From positions 1 to 31,678 of the IMG/VR virus record IMGVR_UViG_3300014882_000002: a stretch of 31,678 nucleotides of DNA; one strand, written 5' to 3'. This stretch comes from a virus. Below the pieces are notes generated by a model. That model had not been told where the DNA came from. It saw only the letters and a program-made list of their open reading frames with translations, and searched no databases. Each line of letters begins with the position of its first letter. The stretch's first letter is position 1. The translations under genes were made by a program, and so were the position numbers. Shown piece after piece: positions 15,805 to 22,058 of the stretch.

Positions 15805-17136
15805 ATGGCGAACTCAAAAGCGCTTGGCAGTGTGTTCAAGCTGAACGGTTTCATCAACGTCAAGGATCCGGCATACGGAGCAAAAGGCGACGGCAGCACC
15901 GACGATTCCGCTGCGATTCAGGCCGCTATAACGGCGCTGCCTGCGCGCGGTGGGTTGATCCTCGTGCCATTCGGCACCTACATACTCGACGCCACGATCA
16001 CGCTCACGAAGCCGGTGGTGATCTACGGCATGGGAAATAACCTCGCGCCGTTTCAGGAGTTCCCCACACTGATCGGCCCGACGTGCTTCCTGAAAAAGAG
16101 CACGCTCAATGGTCCGGCATTCAAGACCTCGGGTGGGGAGGGATATTGTGGGTTCGAGAACTTTCACCTCGACGGACAGGCCGGGAACGGCGGTGACGGT
16201 ATTCGAATCGGAGCGCCTAACAACTGGGTGCGAAACGTCGTGGTCACCCGTATGGGAAACGATGGCATCCGCATCGGGCCGAATGTCAACGGTGACCTGT
16301 CGAACGGTTGGCGCCTCGATAATGTATGGAGCAAAACCAACACCCGCCACGGTGTTTTCATCGAGGACGACCAGACTCCGGGCTCCTACGAAGCGAGCAA
16401 CGGAACCTGCACGCACCTGTTCACGCAGACAAACAGCGGTGACGGTATCAGGATAGGTAAATCTACCGGCAACACACACATCGGCGGCCACAACGAGTTT
16501 AACACGGGATTCGGTGTGAGGCTGGTCACAGGCGCCGGCCCGCACTACTTCTTTGGTGTCGGCATGCAGGACGGCAACAATGGCGGAACGTCCAATCCGC
16601 AGTTGCAGATCGACGCAGGCGCCGAAGGTAATTTATTCGTGGCACCCGGGCTGCACCGCAATGTCGTGACCGACAACGGGACGAGAAGCAACTTCCTTTT
16701 TGCCTACGGCAGCAACTCCAGTGCAGCATATGCCGGAGACCAGCCGACGCTGTATACCAAGCAGGACATCGGCGTACGGCGTATCCACGCTACTGGAACC
16801 GCCGTTGTCTCTGGCGATTTCGCGCTCGGGGCGGGATGGGGCGACACGGCATCGATCGCATCCGTTGCCGGAACGGATACATGGTTCGAGGTCAATATCA
16901 CCTCGAACGGCGCATCGATTGCCGCCAATCCCACAGTGGCATTCACCTACAAGGATGGCGCTTTTTCGCAGCAACCCCGCGTGATAGCTACCTGGGACGA
17001 TCCGGCTGGCAGTGTTGCAAGCATTTGCAATGCATCCGTCACGACGAGCATTGCGACACTCACACCCTACATGACACCGACGTCGGGCCGCACCTACACG
17101 CTGCGCGGTTTCATCATGGGCTCGCGCGGTGGATAG
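15805..17136 (+). CDS. Tailspike with right-handed beta-helix (pectate-lyase superfamily) domain
   Basis: This 443-residue protein starts at ATG 15805 (AAGGAG 15793-15798, 6 nt upstream). The N-terminus has the phrase INVKDPAYGAKGDGSTDDSA followed by AIQAAITALPARGG, the hallmark of pectate-lyase-superfamily phage tailspikes. Next comes a run of beta-helix rungs with GDGIRIG, NDGIRIG and SGDGIRIG repeats (about residues 130-225), and then a C-terminal beta domain ending RTYTLRGFIMGSRGG. Such spikes bind and often cleave capsular or O-antigen polysaccharide. Catalytic acids cannot be assigned by eye. It is the last adhesin gene, so it may be the receptor-destroying partner of the long fibre. 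Confidence 0.85.
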   Translation: MANSKALGSVFKLNGFINVKDPAYGAKGDGSTDDSAAIQAAITALPARGGLILVPFGTYILDATITLTKPVVIYGMGNNLAPFQEFPTLIGPTCFLKKSTLNGPAFKTSGGEGYCGFENFHLDGQAGNGGDGIRIGAPNNWVRNVVVTRMGNDGIRIGPNVNGDLSNGWRLDNVWSKTNTRHGVFIEDDQTPGSYEASNGTCTHLFTQTNSGDGIRIGKSTGNTHIGGHNEFNTGFGVRLVTGAGPHYFFGVGMQDGNNGGTSNPQLQIDAGAEGNLFVAPGLHRNVVTDNGTRSNFLFAYGSNSSAAYAGDQPTLYTKQDIGVRRIHATGTAVVSGDFALGAGWGDTASIASVAGTDTWFEVNITSNGASIAANPTVAFTYKDGAFSQQPRVIATWDDPAGSVASICNASVTTSIATLTPYMTPTSGRTYTLRGFIMGSRGG

Positions 17137-17145
17137 GAGGACAGC

Positions 17146-17463
17146 GTGGACGACGATCTGAAAAAGTGCGAACACCCCCGCACACTGCGAAAGGTGCTGG
17201 AGGAGCACGACCAAATGAAACGAACCCTTTATCAATCTGGCCAGGACGACCAGGGGTGGCCGCACACCGAACGGAGAACCCATGGAGGACTTTCAGACGA
17301 GCAAGTCGACGAAATCAAAGAAGCCATCCTCGCTTCAATTTATGAGGACATTGGCCGATCGATTGTTAAAAAGATTCTTTGGGCGGGTGGGGCGGTGCTC
17401 GCTGCGCTGTTTGCTTGGCTGGTCGCCAAAGGATACATCCCGATAGGACAGCTAAAGCCATGA
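17146..17463 (+). CDS. Small C-terminally anchored membrane protein, candidate holin or lysis regulator
   Basis: This 105-residue protein begins at GTG 17146 after a strong AGGAGG. Residues 1-72 are hydrophilic and helical (LRKVLEEHDQMKRTLYQSGQ; DEQVDEIKEAILASI). One membrane segment follows at about 76-95 (ILWAGGAVLAALFAWLVA), with a short tail. It ends in ATGA with the endolysin gene. That position, directly before the endolysin, is where a holin or holin-associated protein is expected, and single-span holins exist. The long hydrophilic N-terminus with a C-terminal span is also like XhlA-type lysis proteins. The holin call is from context only. Confidence 0.6.
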   Translation: MDDDLKKCEHPRTLRKVLEEHDQMKRTLYQSGQDDQGWPHTERRTHGGLSDEQVDEIKEAILASIYEDIGRSIVKKILWAGGAVLAALFAWLVAKGYIPIGQLKP

Positions 17464-17939
17464 ACTTCGACATCGCATTCGACCGGCTGATGGGGCACGA
17501 GGGCGGCTACGTCGACGATCCCAACGATCCTGGCGGCGAGACCAAGTGGGGCATATCGAAGCGGTCCTATCCTGATATCGACGTCAAGAACTTGACCAGA
17601 CTCGACGCCAAGGAAATCTACCGGCGCGACTTCTGGACCCGCATCCATGCCGACGAGATGTATGACGGTGTGGCGTTCCAGGCGCTCGACTTTGCGATTA
17701 ACAGCGGTATCGGGACAGCGGTACGCAAGCTCCAGGCCGCAGTGGGTGTGGCGGACGACGGGTACTGGGGGCCGGTGACGAAGGCCGCCGTCGCCGCGAT
17801 GAGCGAGTCCGACATCATCATGCGCTTCACCGCGGAGAGGTTGGACTTCTGGACGCGGCTCTCGACGTGGCAATCATTCGGCAAGGGATGGGCGCGACGG
17901 GCAGCGCAGAATCTTCGCTACGGAGCGCAGGACTCGTGA
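17460..17939 (+). CDS. Endolysin, GH108 (ZliS-type) N-acetylmuramidase
   Basis: This 159-residue protein carries the GH108 fold: FDIAFDRLMGHEGGYVDDP at the N-terminus with the catalytic Glu at residue 14 in HEGGY, then DPGGETKWGIS (24-33), IYRRDFWTRI (53-62) and AFQALDFAINSGIGTAVRKL (72-91). The last part matches the usual peptidoglycan-binding 3 domain (AVGVADDGYWGPVTKAAVAA). It hydrolyses the glycan strand of murein to end infection. There is no signal peptide or SAR helix, so it needs a holin to reach the periplasm. It overlaps the membrane-protein gene by 4 nt and the next gene by GTGA. Confidence 0.9.
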   Translation: MNFDIAFDRLMGHEGGYVDDPNDPGGETKWGISKRSYPDIDVKNLTRLDAKEIYRRDFWTRIHADEMYDGVAFQALDFAINSGIGTAVRKLQAAVGVADDGYWGPVTKAAVAAMSESDIIMRFTAERLDFWTRLSTWQSFGKGWARRAAQNLRYGAQDS

Positions 17940-18316
17940 ATCGGCCATCGCTTCAGCGCTCGAAGCCCATCGCGCTGCCAATCGCAGTGGCCTTGATCGC
18001 GGGCGCCTGCACGATGATCGACTACAGCACCAAGCCATCGGAAGATTTCCCCAAACTCGAAATCCAGATCGTGGACATGAGTGTGTGGGAGGTTGCGGCC
18101 AAGTGCGGCGGCATTCCAATCATCTACCACGTATTCGCCTGCGTGTTCACGGACTTCGATGAAGTTTTCAACACCAACGTCTGCACGATATACACCCACT
18201 CACGAGCCGAATGGCTCATCGAACACGAAACTGCCCATTGCAAAGGCTACGATCACATCGGATCGTCTGAGTTGCGCGAGGCGTGGGAAGCCTGGAAGCG
18301 GAAGCTTGGCCGGTGA
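17936..18316 (+). CDS. Small HExxHxxGxxH putative metallopeptidase with lipoprotein-like N-terminus
   Basis: This 126-residue protein starts at GTG 17936, in a GTGA overlap with the endolysin stop. The N-terminus is basic then hydrophobic (RSKPIALPIAVALIAGAC, Cys25), resembling a lipoprotein signal, though the residues before Cys are not a classic lipobox. Residues 97-107 read HETAHCKGYDH, an exact HExxHxxGxxH zinc-binding pattern (H97, E98, H101, H107). The C-terminus is a charged helix (SELREAWEAWKRKLGR). It would act in the periplasm or at the envelope. I know of no lysis protein of this type, so the role could be lysis, peptide trimming or superinfection exclusion. Catalysis is predicted from the motif alone. 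Confidence 0.7.
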   Translation: MNRPSLQRSKPIALPIAVALIAGACTMIDYSTKPSEDFPKLEIQIVDMSVWEVAAKCGGIPIIYHVFACVFTDFDEVFNTNVCTIYTHSRAEWLIEHETAHCKGYDHIGSSELREAWEAWKRKLGR

Positions 18317-18726
18317 GCGACCAGATCAAATACCGAGAGGGTTACAAGTACCAGCTCGCCGAGAACTACGGGGTGGCGACGGAGTTGCGCCCGCCGAAGC
18401 CCATCCGCACGCCCTACATATGGCTATCGCTGGACGGAGTGCTCACGGTGCGCAAGGGCTACGCCTGGGACGGCCCGAGTGGGCCGGCGATCGATACCAA
18501 GAATTTTATGCGCGGGTCGCTGGTGCACGACGCGCTCTACCAGTTCCTGCGCGAAGGGAAGTTGCCCCAAGCGCATCGGGAGACCGCAGACCGCCTCCTG
18601 CAGGCAATCTGCATCGAAGACGGCATGACAGCGTTGCGCTCCTGGTGGGTCTACCAGGGCGTGAGGTTCGGCGGCGGCCCGGCGGCAGATCCTGACAACG
18701 ACAACCCCATCCTCATCGCCCCATAG
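18313..18726 (+). CDS. DUF1353-family phage protein
   Basis: This 137-residue protein starts at GTG 18313 in a GTGA overlap. It shows the DUF1353 pattern: a strand-rich first half (YIWLSLDGVLTVRKGYAWDG), the PSGPAID turn, and then the helix LVHDALYQFLREG (about 77-89) with a conserved His-Asp, and HRETADRLLQAICIEDGM. DUF1353 genes are common near phage lysis and tail genes, but their function is unknown; some may be enzymes of envelope or nucleotide metabolism, which I cannot test here. Context keeps it in the lysis cassette. The C-terminal end (ADPDNDNPILIAP) is a short acidic tail. Confidence 0.75.
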   Translation: MSDQIKYREGYKYQLAENYGVATELRPPKPIRTPYIWLSLDGVLTVRKGYAWDGPSGPAIDTKNFMRGSLVHDALYQFLREGKLPQAHRETADRLLQAICIEDGMTALRSWWVYQGVRFGGGPAADPDNDNPILIAP

Positions 18727-18734
18727 GAGGCACC

Positions 18735-18902
18735 ATGCGACTCGCGCTAATCCTCGTCTTATCGCTGATCACCGGCTGCACCGGGCTCGTCGGCTACGCG
18801 CCGAGCGTGTTTCCGAGCCTGGAATACTGCGATTCTGTCGTGTACGTAAGGAAGGGCAACCAGGTGGACGTGCAGGCCCAATGTCGAGCTCCGGTGAAGT
18901 AA
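18735..18902 (+). CDS. Small lipoprotein, candidate o-spanin (Rz1-like)
   Basis: A 55-residue frame follows a strong AGGAGG (18725-18730), with ATG 18735. Residues 1-15 are a lipoprotein signal (MRLALILVLSLITGC, lipobox ITGC, Cys15). The mature part has about 40 residues with Cys32 and Cys50. Size, lipobox and place at the end of the lysis cassette fit an outer-membrane spanin subunit. It is not very proline-rich, unlike typical Rz1, and I find no separate inner-membrane spanin gene upstream or overlapping. A phage-encoded envelope lipoprotein with another role is the alternative. Confidence 0.65.
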   Translation: MRLALILVLSLITGCTGLVGYAPSVFPSLEYCDSVVYVRKGNQVDVQAQCRAPVK

Positions 18903-19099
18903 ACGACAAGCCCCGCCGTCTGTTCGACTTCATGACGGCGCTTTCGGTCCTGTCGCGGGAGCATGGGGTTATCGTCGTCGGCGGAGACTTGGAGTTCACC
19001 GACAACCGGATAGGCTTGTACTGCCTGAACCCCAACAACGACGGGCCGGAATTTGGTTGGAGCAACGCTTCGGAGGTATCACGATATCGGCAGGATTGA
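18881..19099 (+). CDS. Small hypothetical phage protein at the end of the late operon
   Basis: A 72-residue frame starts at ATG 18881 inside the lipoprotein gene (22-bp overlap) and ends 13 bp before a terminator-like hairpin. It contains a helix (FDFMTALSVLSREHGVIVVG) and a beta-type stretch (DNRIGLYCLNPNNDGPEFGW). I see no recognised motif. It has no strong ribosome site of its own, so expression would depend on coupling with the lipoprotein gene. The reading frame is plausible by composition, but its function is unknown. Confidence 0.5.
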   Translation: MSSSGEVNDKPRRLFDFMTALSVLSREHGVIVVGGDLEFTDNRIGLYCLNPNNDGPEFGWSNASEVSRYRQD

Positions 19100-19111
19100 G
19101 GCGATCCTGCA

Positions 19112-19131
19112 GGGCTGCGTGCGGCCCTTTT
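19112..19131 (+). terminator. Rho-independent terminator of the late operon
   Basis: The bases 19112-19127 (gggctgcgtgcggccc) fold to a 6-bp stem (one G-T pair) with a 4-nt loop, followed by TTTT. It lies between the last rightward stop (19099) and the convergent XRE gene end (19130), so it ends rightward late transcription. On the other strand there is no T-run, so leftward termination is less likely. Confidence 0.65.
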
Positions 19132-19336
19132 AGGGCCTCGCGTTAAACGGCATCCTCTCCAACCCGGCCGCGTGCAGCCAGTAGATCCACGCCCGGGAGC
19201 CCATCGATTGCGCGCCGATCTCGTATCTCGCCCATGTTACGCGGTTCACGCCGGCGAGATCAGCGGCCTGCTGCTGCGTCAGGCCGGCGCGTTCGCGGGC
19301 GGCGCGGATGTCAGCGGGGGCGGGGTTTGCGGCCAT
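19130..19336 (-). CDS. XRE-family helix-turn-helix regulator
   Basis: This 68-residue protein (ATG 19336) has a clear XRE helix-turn-helix: IRAARERAGLTQQQAADLAG then VNRVTWARYEIG (about residues 10-41), with the Q-x-x-A recognition pattern. It lacks the cleavage or dimer domain of a full CI repressor. It is the last gene of a leftward three-gene unit whose promoter region holds two palindromic operator-like sites, so it may regulate its own unit. It could be a Cro-like protein or an anti-repressor. The start at MAANPAP is chosen over an upstream in-frame ATG because the extra leader is Arg/Cys-rich and lies over another gene's frame. Confidence 0.75.
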   Translation of the reverse strand: MAANPAPADIRAARERAGLTQQQAADLAGVNRVTWARYEIGAQSMGSRAWIYWLHAAGLERMPFNARP

Positions 19337-19505
19337 CCTGATATCCGGCGAGGTACGCCAGGCGGACGCGCTCACGCAGGCCCTTGGTGCGCGCCGGCTC
19401 GTCGTGGCGCAGCGGCATCTCGTAGAGCACACTCGCTGCGCTGGATAGCCACTGGTCGGCAGCCTGTTGCATGCGCTGCCGCCAGTTGCGGTTGGGGTGA
19501 TTCAC
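19311..19505 (-). CDS. Small hypothetical protein upstream of XRE gene
   Basis: A 64-residue frame starts at GTG 19505 in a GTGA overlap with the gene before it, and ends inside the XRE gene (26-bp overlap). It is helical and basic (NWRQRMQQAADQWLSSAASV; RERVRLAYLAGYQDGR). I recognise no domain. The tight stop-start overlaps on both sides argue that it is translated. It may work with the XRE protein; the basis is only adjacency. Confidence 0.55.
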   Translation of the reverse strand: MNHPNRNWRQRMQQAADQWLSSAASVLYEMPLRHDEPARTKGLRERVRLAYLAGYQDGRKPRPR

Positions 19506-19684
19506 AACGTCCAGACCAGTTGGCCCGCTTCGCCGCGCTTGGCGACCAGATCACCCGCTTGGTTGTAGACCTCGATGTTTCCTGCACTCAACTTTTTGGC
19601 CCATGCATTGACGTATTTTTTTGTGTTTGCCGAGCACTCGGATTGTACAAAGTTAGGCGATGTATGGACAGCTTGATATTTCAT
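19502..19684 (-). CDS. Small hypothetical protein, first gene of the XRE unit
   Basis: This 60-residue protein starts at ATG 19684 with an AAGGA ribosome site and follows the operator-covered promoter. It has KYQAVHTSPNFVQSECSANT then KYVNAWAKKLSAGNIEVYNQ and a beta tail (AGDLVAKRGEAGQLVWTL), giving an alpha/beta small protein. An upstream in-frame ATG at 19744 is rejected because it lies within the predicted promoter -10 region. Function is unknown. Confidence 0.6.
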   Translation of the reverse strand: MKYQAVHTSPNFVQSECSANTKKYVNAWAKKLSAGNIEVYNQAGDLVAKRGEAGQLVWTL

Positions 19685-19742
19685 TTTTGATCCTTGGTGC
19701 CCCTGATCCCGAGGCGCGGTGTGATCAATTGACCACATAATC

Positions 19743-19770
19743 ATTGTAGCACATTGCTACAGGATAGCAA
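19743..19770 (-). promoter_or_regulatory. Sigma70-like leftward promoter overlapped by an operator
   Basis: On the minus strand, TTGCTA (19770-19765) and TACAAT (19748-19743) are spaced by 16 bp, a fair sigma70 -35/-10 pair facing the 19684 start. The spacer and -10 lie within palindromic operator site 1, so a bound regulator would block RNA polymerase. This is read from sequence; no start site is known. Confidence 0.55.
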
Positions 19771-19797
19771 CAGGTAAATTGTAACATATTGTAACAG
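19744..19797. promoter_or_regulatory. Paired palindromic operator sites (O1 and O2)
   Basis: O1 (19744-19762) contains TGTAGC-N5-GCTACA, a perfect 6-bp inverted repeat. O2 (19779-19797) is a variant with TGTAAC-N4-TGTAAC, matching O1 at 15 of 19 positions, and is centred 35 bp away, about three helical turns. A third half-site-like TAGCAACAG lies between. O1 overlaps the leftward promoter. The XRE regulator three genes downstream is the natural candidate binder, although another phage repressor outside the window could bind. Confidence 0.6.
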
Positions 19798-19844
19798 TTA
19801 CCCGGCAGGCCAAGCGCGGCAGGGGCGCGGGGGTGGGAGAGGCG

Positions 19845-20756
19845 TCATGCGGGAAATTCCCTGACCCTGATATCCTCCGGCCATTCGGATGGATCTGCGC
19901 CGGCACGGTCTTTCCATCGCCCGTAGTACGATACCGGAAACGTCTCTTCGTCACGCGCCCGCATGAAATGAGCGCCATATTCGCAGGCTCGGCCGTGCGC
20001 GTCAAAACAAGCTGCCCCGGTTCCTCCGATCCAAGATTTTGCCTTGTTCACCCACTGATCGAATGACGTGAACTCCCCGGCCTTGTGGAGCGACCCGGCT
20101 TGCTTCACAAATGGCACTGCCCCAATCTCCCGGCACTGCCTCACAACCGAACGCGCCCATTCGATGCTGTAGGGCCGCGCCTTCGCCCCGGACTCCCCGC
20201 CCGTAACAACCCAATTCACGTCCTCCGGTATCCTGATTTCCTCAAGCTGCGGCTCGACCGATAGCCAGCGCACCCGCGCCGGGATCGCCCGGAGCTTGCC
20301 GATATCCCGGTCAACTTCATCCTGCGTGACCACGGTCATGCCTACCCATACGTTCGGGTAGGTATCCGGCCCGAAGTCGGCCGGCAGCATTCCGGGCGCG
20401 TTCCCGATTCGCTTGGTGAGCAGTTGCCACGTCAGGTTAGGCGTCTCCAGGATCAAGGACCACAGCCGTTCCCGGTGTTCCTGCCCTACTTCGTTGTCGA
20501 ACACGTCGGCCATAGACGCGCAGAATACCCGGTGCGGCTTGCCATTCTTTTGCGCGGCCCGCTCCCACTTCAACGGCTCCTGCCAGTGCTTGTCTCCGAA
20601 GTAGCGCCGCGGCGCGCCGGCCCCCCATACCCTGTGCCCGTAGGCTTTCGCAATCGACTCCGCGTAGCAGTGATCGCAGGCCGGGGAAACCTTCGTGCAG
20701 CCCCACCACGGATTGAACGTGCTGTGGGTCCATGCGATCGCGGTTTCAGTGCCCAT
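19845..20756 (-). CDS. DUF5131 / Gp37-Gp68 family cysteine-motif protein
   Basis: This 303-residue protein matches the DUF5131 (phage Gp37Gp68) family. TAIAWTHSTFNPWWGCTKVS is the classic N-terminus, with Cys20, Cys27 and Cys30 in a C-x6-C-x2-C pattern like an iron-sulfur or radical-SAM-like site. It also has VFCASMADVFDNEV (about 78-91), LTKRIGN, and WVVTGGESGAKARPY (about 180). The family is common in phages and near TcmP methyltransferase-like genes; no TcmP partner is visible here. It stands between attP and the operator region. The ATG at 20756 has a strong AGGAGGG. Its reaction is unknown; a nucleic-acid or nucleotide modifying role is speculative. Confidence 0.85.
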   Translation of the reverse strand: MGTETAIAWTHSTFNPWWGCTKVSPACDHCYAESIAKAYGHRVWGAGAPRRYFGDKHWQEPLKWERAAQKNGKPHRVFCASMADVFDNEVGQEHRERLWSLILETPNLTWQLLTKRIGNAPGMLPADFGPDTYPNVWVGMTVVTQDEVDRDIGKLRAIPARVRWLSVEPQLEEIRIPEDVNWVVTGGESGAKARPYSIEWARSVVRQCREIGAVPFVKQAGSLHKAGEFTSFDQWVNKAKSWIGGTGAACFDAHGRACEYGAHFMRARDEETFPVSYYGRWKDRAGADPSEWPEDIRVREFPA

Positions 20757-20850
20757 GCTTTACCCTCCTCGTCTGCCCCGCCCCTGCCCCGCCCAGGTGC
20801 CGGATTTGCCCTGCCCTGTCCCGTCCCGCCCTCTGTGGCAATGTTGCCAG
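20757..20850. other. Non-coding stretch with two G-quadruplex motifs
   Basis: The plus strand is C-rich here, so the minus strand has G-runs. Runs at 20776-20794 (four G3+ tracts, loops of 1-2 nt) and 20809-20831 (five G3 tracts, loops of 1-3 nt) each meet the usual quadruplex rule. They lie between the attP core and the DUF5131 gene, upstream of the latter on its coding strand. There is no coding frame in this stretch. Confidence 0.6.
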
Positions 20851-20861
20851 CCGTGGACGGG

Positions 20862-20920
20862 GGGACTCAAAATCCCGCGGTCGCGAGATCGTAAGGGTTC
20901 GACTCCCTTTCCCGGCACCA
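20862..20920 (+). other. Likely attP core: 3' part of tRNA-Leu(CAA)
   Basis: From about 20862 the sequence reads as the 3' portion of a bacterial tRNA-Leu: anticodon loop CTCAAAA (20866-20872, anticodon CAA), a Leu-type long variable arm (about 20878-20892), a T arm with GGGTTCGACTCCC (20894-20906), and a 3' acceptor strand TCCCGGC, A, CCA ending at 20920. No matching 5' acceptor GCCGGGA or D arm lies upstream at the right distance, and the base at 20861 breaks the anticodon stem, so the match should begin about 20862. The integrase gene lies just downstream. This is the standard layout of an attP that restores a host tRNA on integration. Confidence 0.8.
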
Positions 20921-20949
20921 TAGACAAATCAGCTACTTAGCGCCACCGG

Positions 20950-21897
20950 TTATTTCTTCCGCGCCCCGCGCCTGCCCCGCAGGCTTAATCCCTGCACCGC
21001 CTGCCACAGATCACGTCGCCCGAGGTGCGCGTACCGGGACGTGACGGCCAGGCTGGAATGCCCGAGCAGGTCCCGCACGGCAGTAGGCATGGCGCCGCCC
21101 TGGATCAACCAAGAGGCATACGTGTGTCGTAAATCGTGGTAGCGCACCCCGGACAGCCCGGCCCGTGCTCTGGCGGCCTCGTAGCCATTCCTGAGCTCGT
21201 CCCGGGTGATACCGTGGGGGAAACGCTTGGGGTCGAGTTCCGGGGGTAACGGGATGATCCGCGGCCGGCCGGATTTGCTGGTCGACAGCACAATCGCCCC
21301 ATCCCGAAAGCTCTCTGGCGTCACGGCCAGCAGCTCGCCCCGCCTCAATCCAGTCAGCAGCGTCCAGCGTATTGCCTCCCGGGCCCGGCCTCGTGCCGCG
21401 GCGATCAGCCGGCGAGCCTGTGGGAGAGTCAGATAGACGTGCCGCTGTGTCTCCCCCGGTAACATGGTGACCCTGCCAGCGAGATCCTGATCGAGCCAGC
21501 CCCACACCCTGAAAGCCAGCCTGGCAACCCGGCGCAGGATCGCCAGCCTGCGATTGAGTGTGGCCGGTTTCAGCCCCTCCCCCGCCCGCTTGATCGACTC
21601 CGCGGCCTCCCCGACGTCGACCAGCATGCGCCCCTGAATGTGCGGGTAGATCACCCGCGTTTTTTCCAGCAGGTTGTCGTAGGAGCGCAGCCCCTTGGCT
21701 TCCCCGGTCAGCCAACGGTTGACGGCTTCCGTGAGCGAGTAGCGCGGGCTTCGGCCAACTCGACTATCCGTGATCCTTGATCGGTAGCGGGCCTCCCACT
21801 CCTGGGCATCACGCTTAGACGCAAAAGTTTTGCCAAATCGTCGGCCGGCAAACTGCACGCGGGCCTCCCATCCTTCGCCGTGGCGACGTACTGGCAT
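20950..21897 (-). CDS. int: Tyrosine-type site-specific integrase
   Basis: This 315-residue protein has a full tyrosine-recombinase active site: Arg185 (TGLRRGEL), Lys208 (STSKSGRPR), His254 and Arg257 (YHDLRHTYASWL), His280 (LLGHSS) and Tyr289 (SRYAHL). The N-terminus (HGEGWEARVQFAGRRFGKTF) is an arm-binding-type domain, followed by a core-binding helical domain (about 55-150). The gene's 3' end points to the attP core 29 bp away. The start region overlaps the excisionase frame by 190 bp. It catalyses phage integration at the tRNA-Leu site. Confidence 0.93.
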   Translation of the reverse strand: MPVRRHGEGWEARVQFAGRRFGKTFASKRDAQEWEARYRSRITDSRVGRSPRYSLTEAVNRWLTGEAKGLRSYDNLLEKTRVIYPHIQGRMLVDVGEAAESIKRAGEGLKPATLNRRLAILRRVARLAFRVWGWLDQDLAGRVTMLPGETQRHVYLTLPQARRLIAAARGRAREAIRWTLLTGLRRGELLAVTPESFRDGAIVLSTSKSGRPRIIPLPPELDPKRFPHGITRDELRNGYEAARARAGLSGVRYHDLRHTYASWLIQGGAMPTAVRDLLGHSSLAVTSRYAHLGRRDLWQAVQGLSLRGRRGARKK

Positions 21898-22058
21898 GTG
21901 TGGGTACGCTTGTAGTTTTCGAGTTCGTCGGAGTCGATTCTAATACAGCCGCCGACCTTGATGGTCTTGAGCTTCCCCGCCGCGATCTCCCGGCGAATGG
22001 TGCGCGTGCTGACCTTGAAGCTCGCGGCCACGTCCTTGAGCGTGAGCAGGGTACTCAT
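21708..22058 (-). CDS. Excisionase-like MerR/HTH_17 protein overlapping int
   Basis: This 116-residue protein (ATG 22058; GTG 22061 is an alternative in GTGA) has a winged-helix excisionase domain: LTLKDVAASFKVSTRTIRRE then IAAGKLKTIKVGGCIRIDSD and ELENYKR (residues 6-51). It probably directs excision by bending DNA at the att site. The remaining 60 residues lie in the 190-bp overlap with the integrase N-terminus, in another frame, and are low in recognisable features; they may be tolerated read-through of int coding sequence. The ATG overlaps the upstream Ea22-like stop, so xis and int are in one operon. Confidence 0.8.
   Translation of the reverse strand: MSTLLTLKDVAASFKVSTRTIRREIAAGKLKTIKVGGCIRIDSDELENYKRTHTCQYVATAKDGRPACSLPADDLAKLLRLSVMPRSGRPATDQGSRIVELAEARATRSRKPSTVG

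Noticed and set aside
20851-20920. Functional phage tRNA-Leu gene
   Set aside because: The 5' acceptor strand and D arm are missing and the anticodon stem has a G-G mismatch, so it is a tRNA fragment serving as attP.
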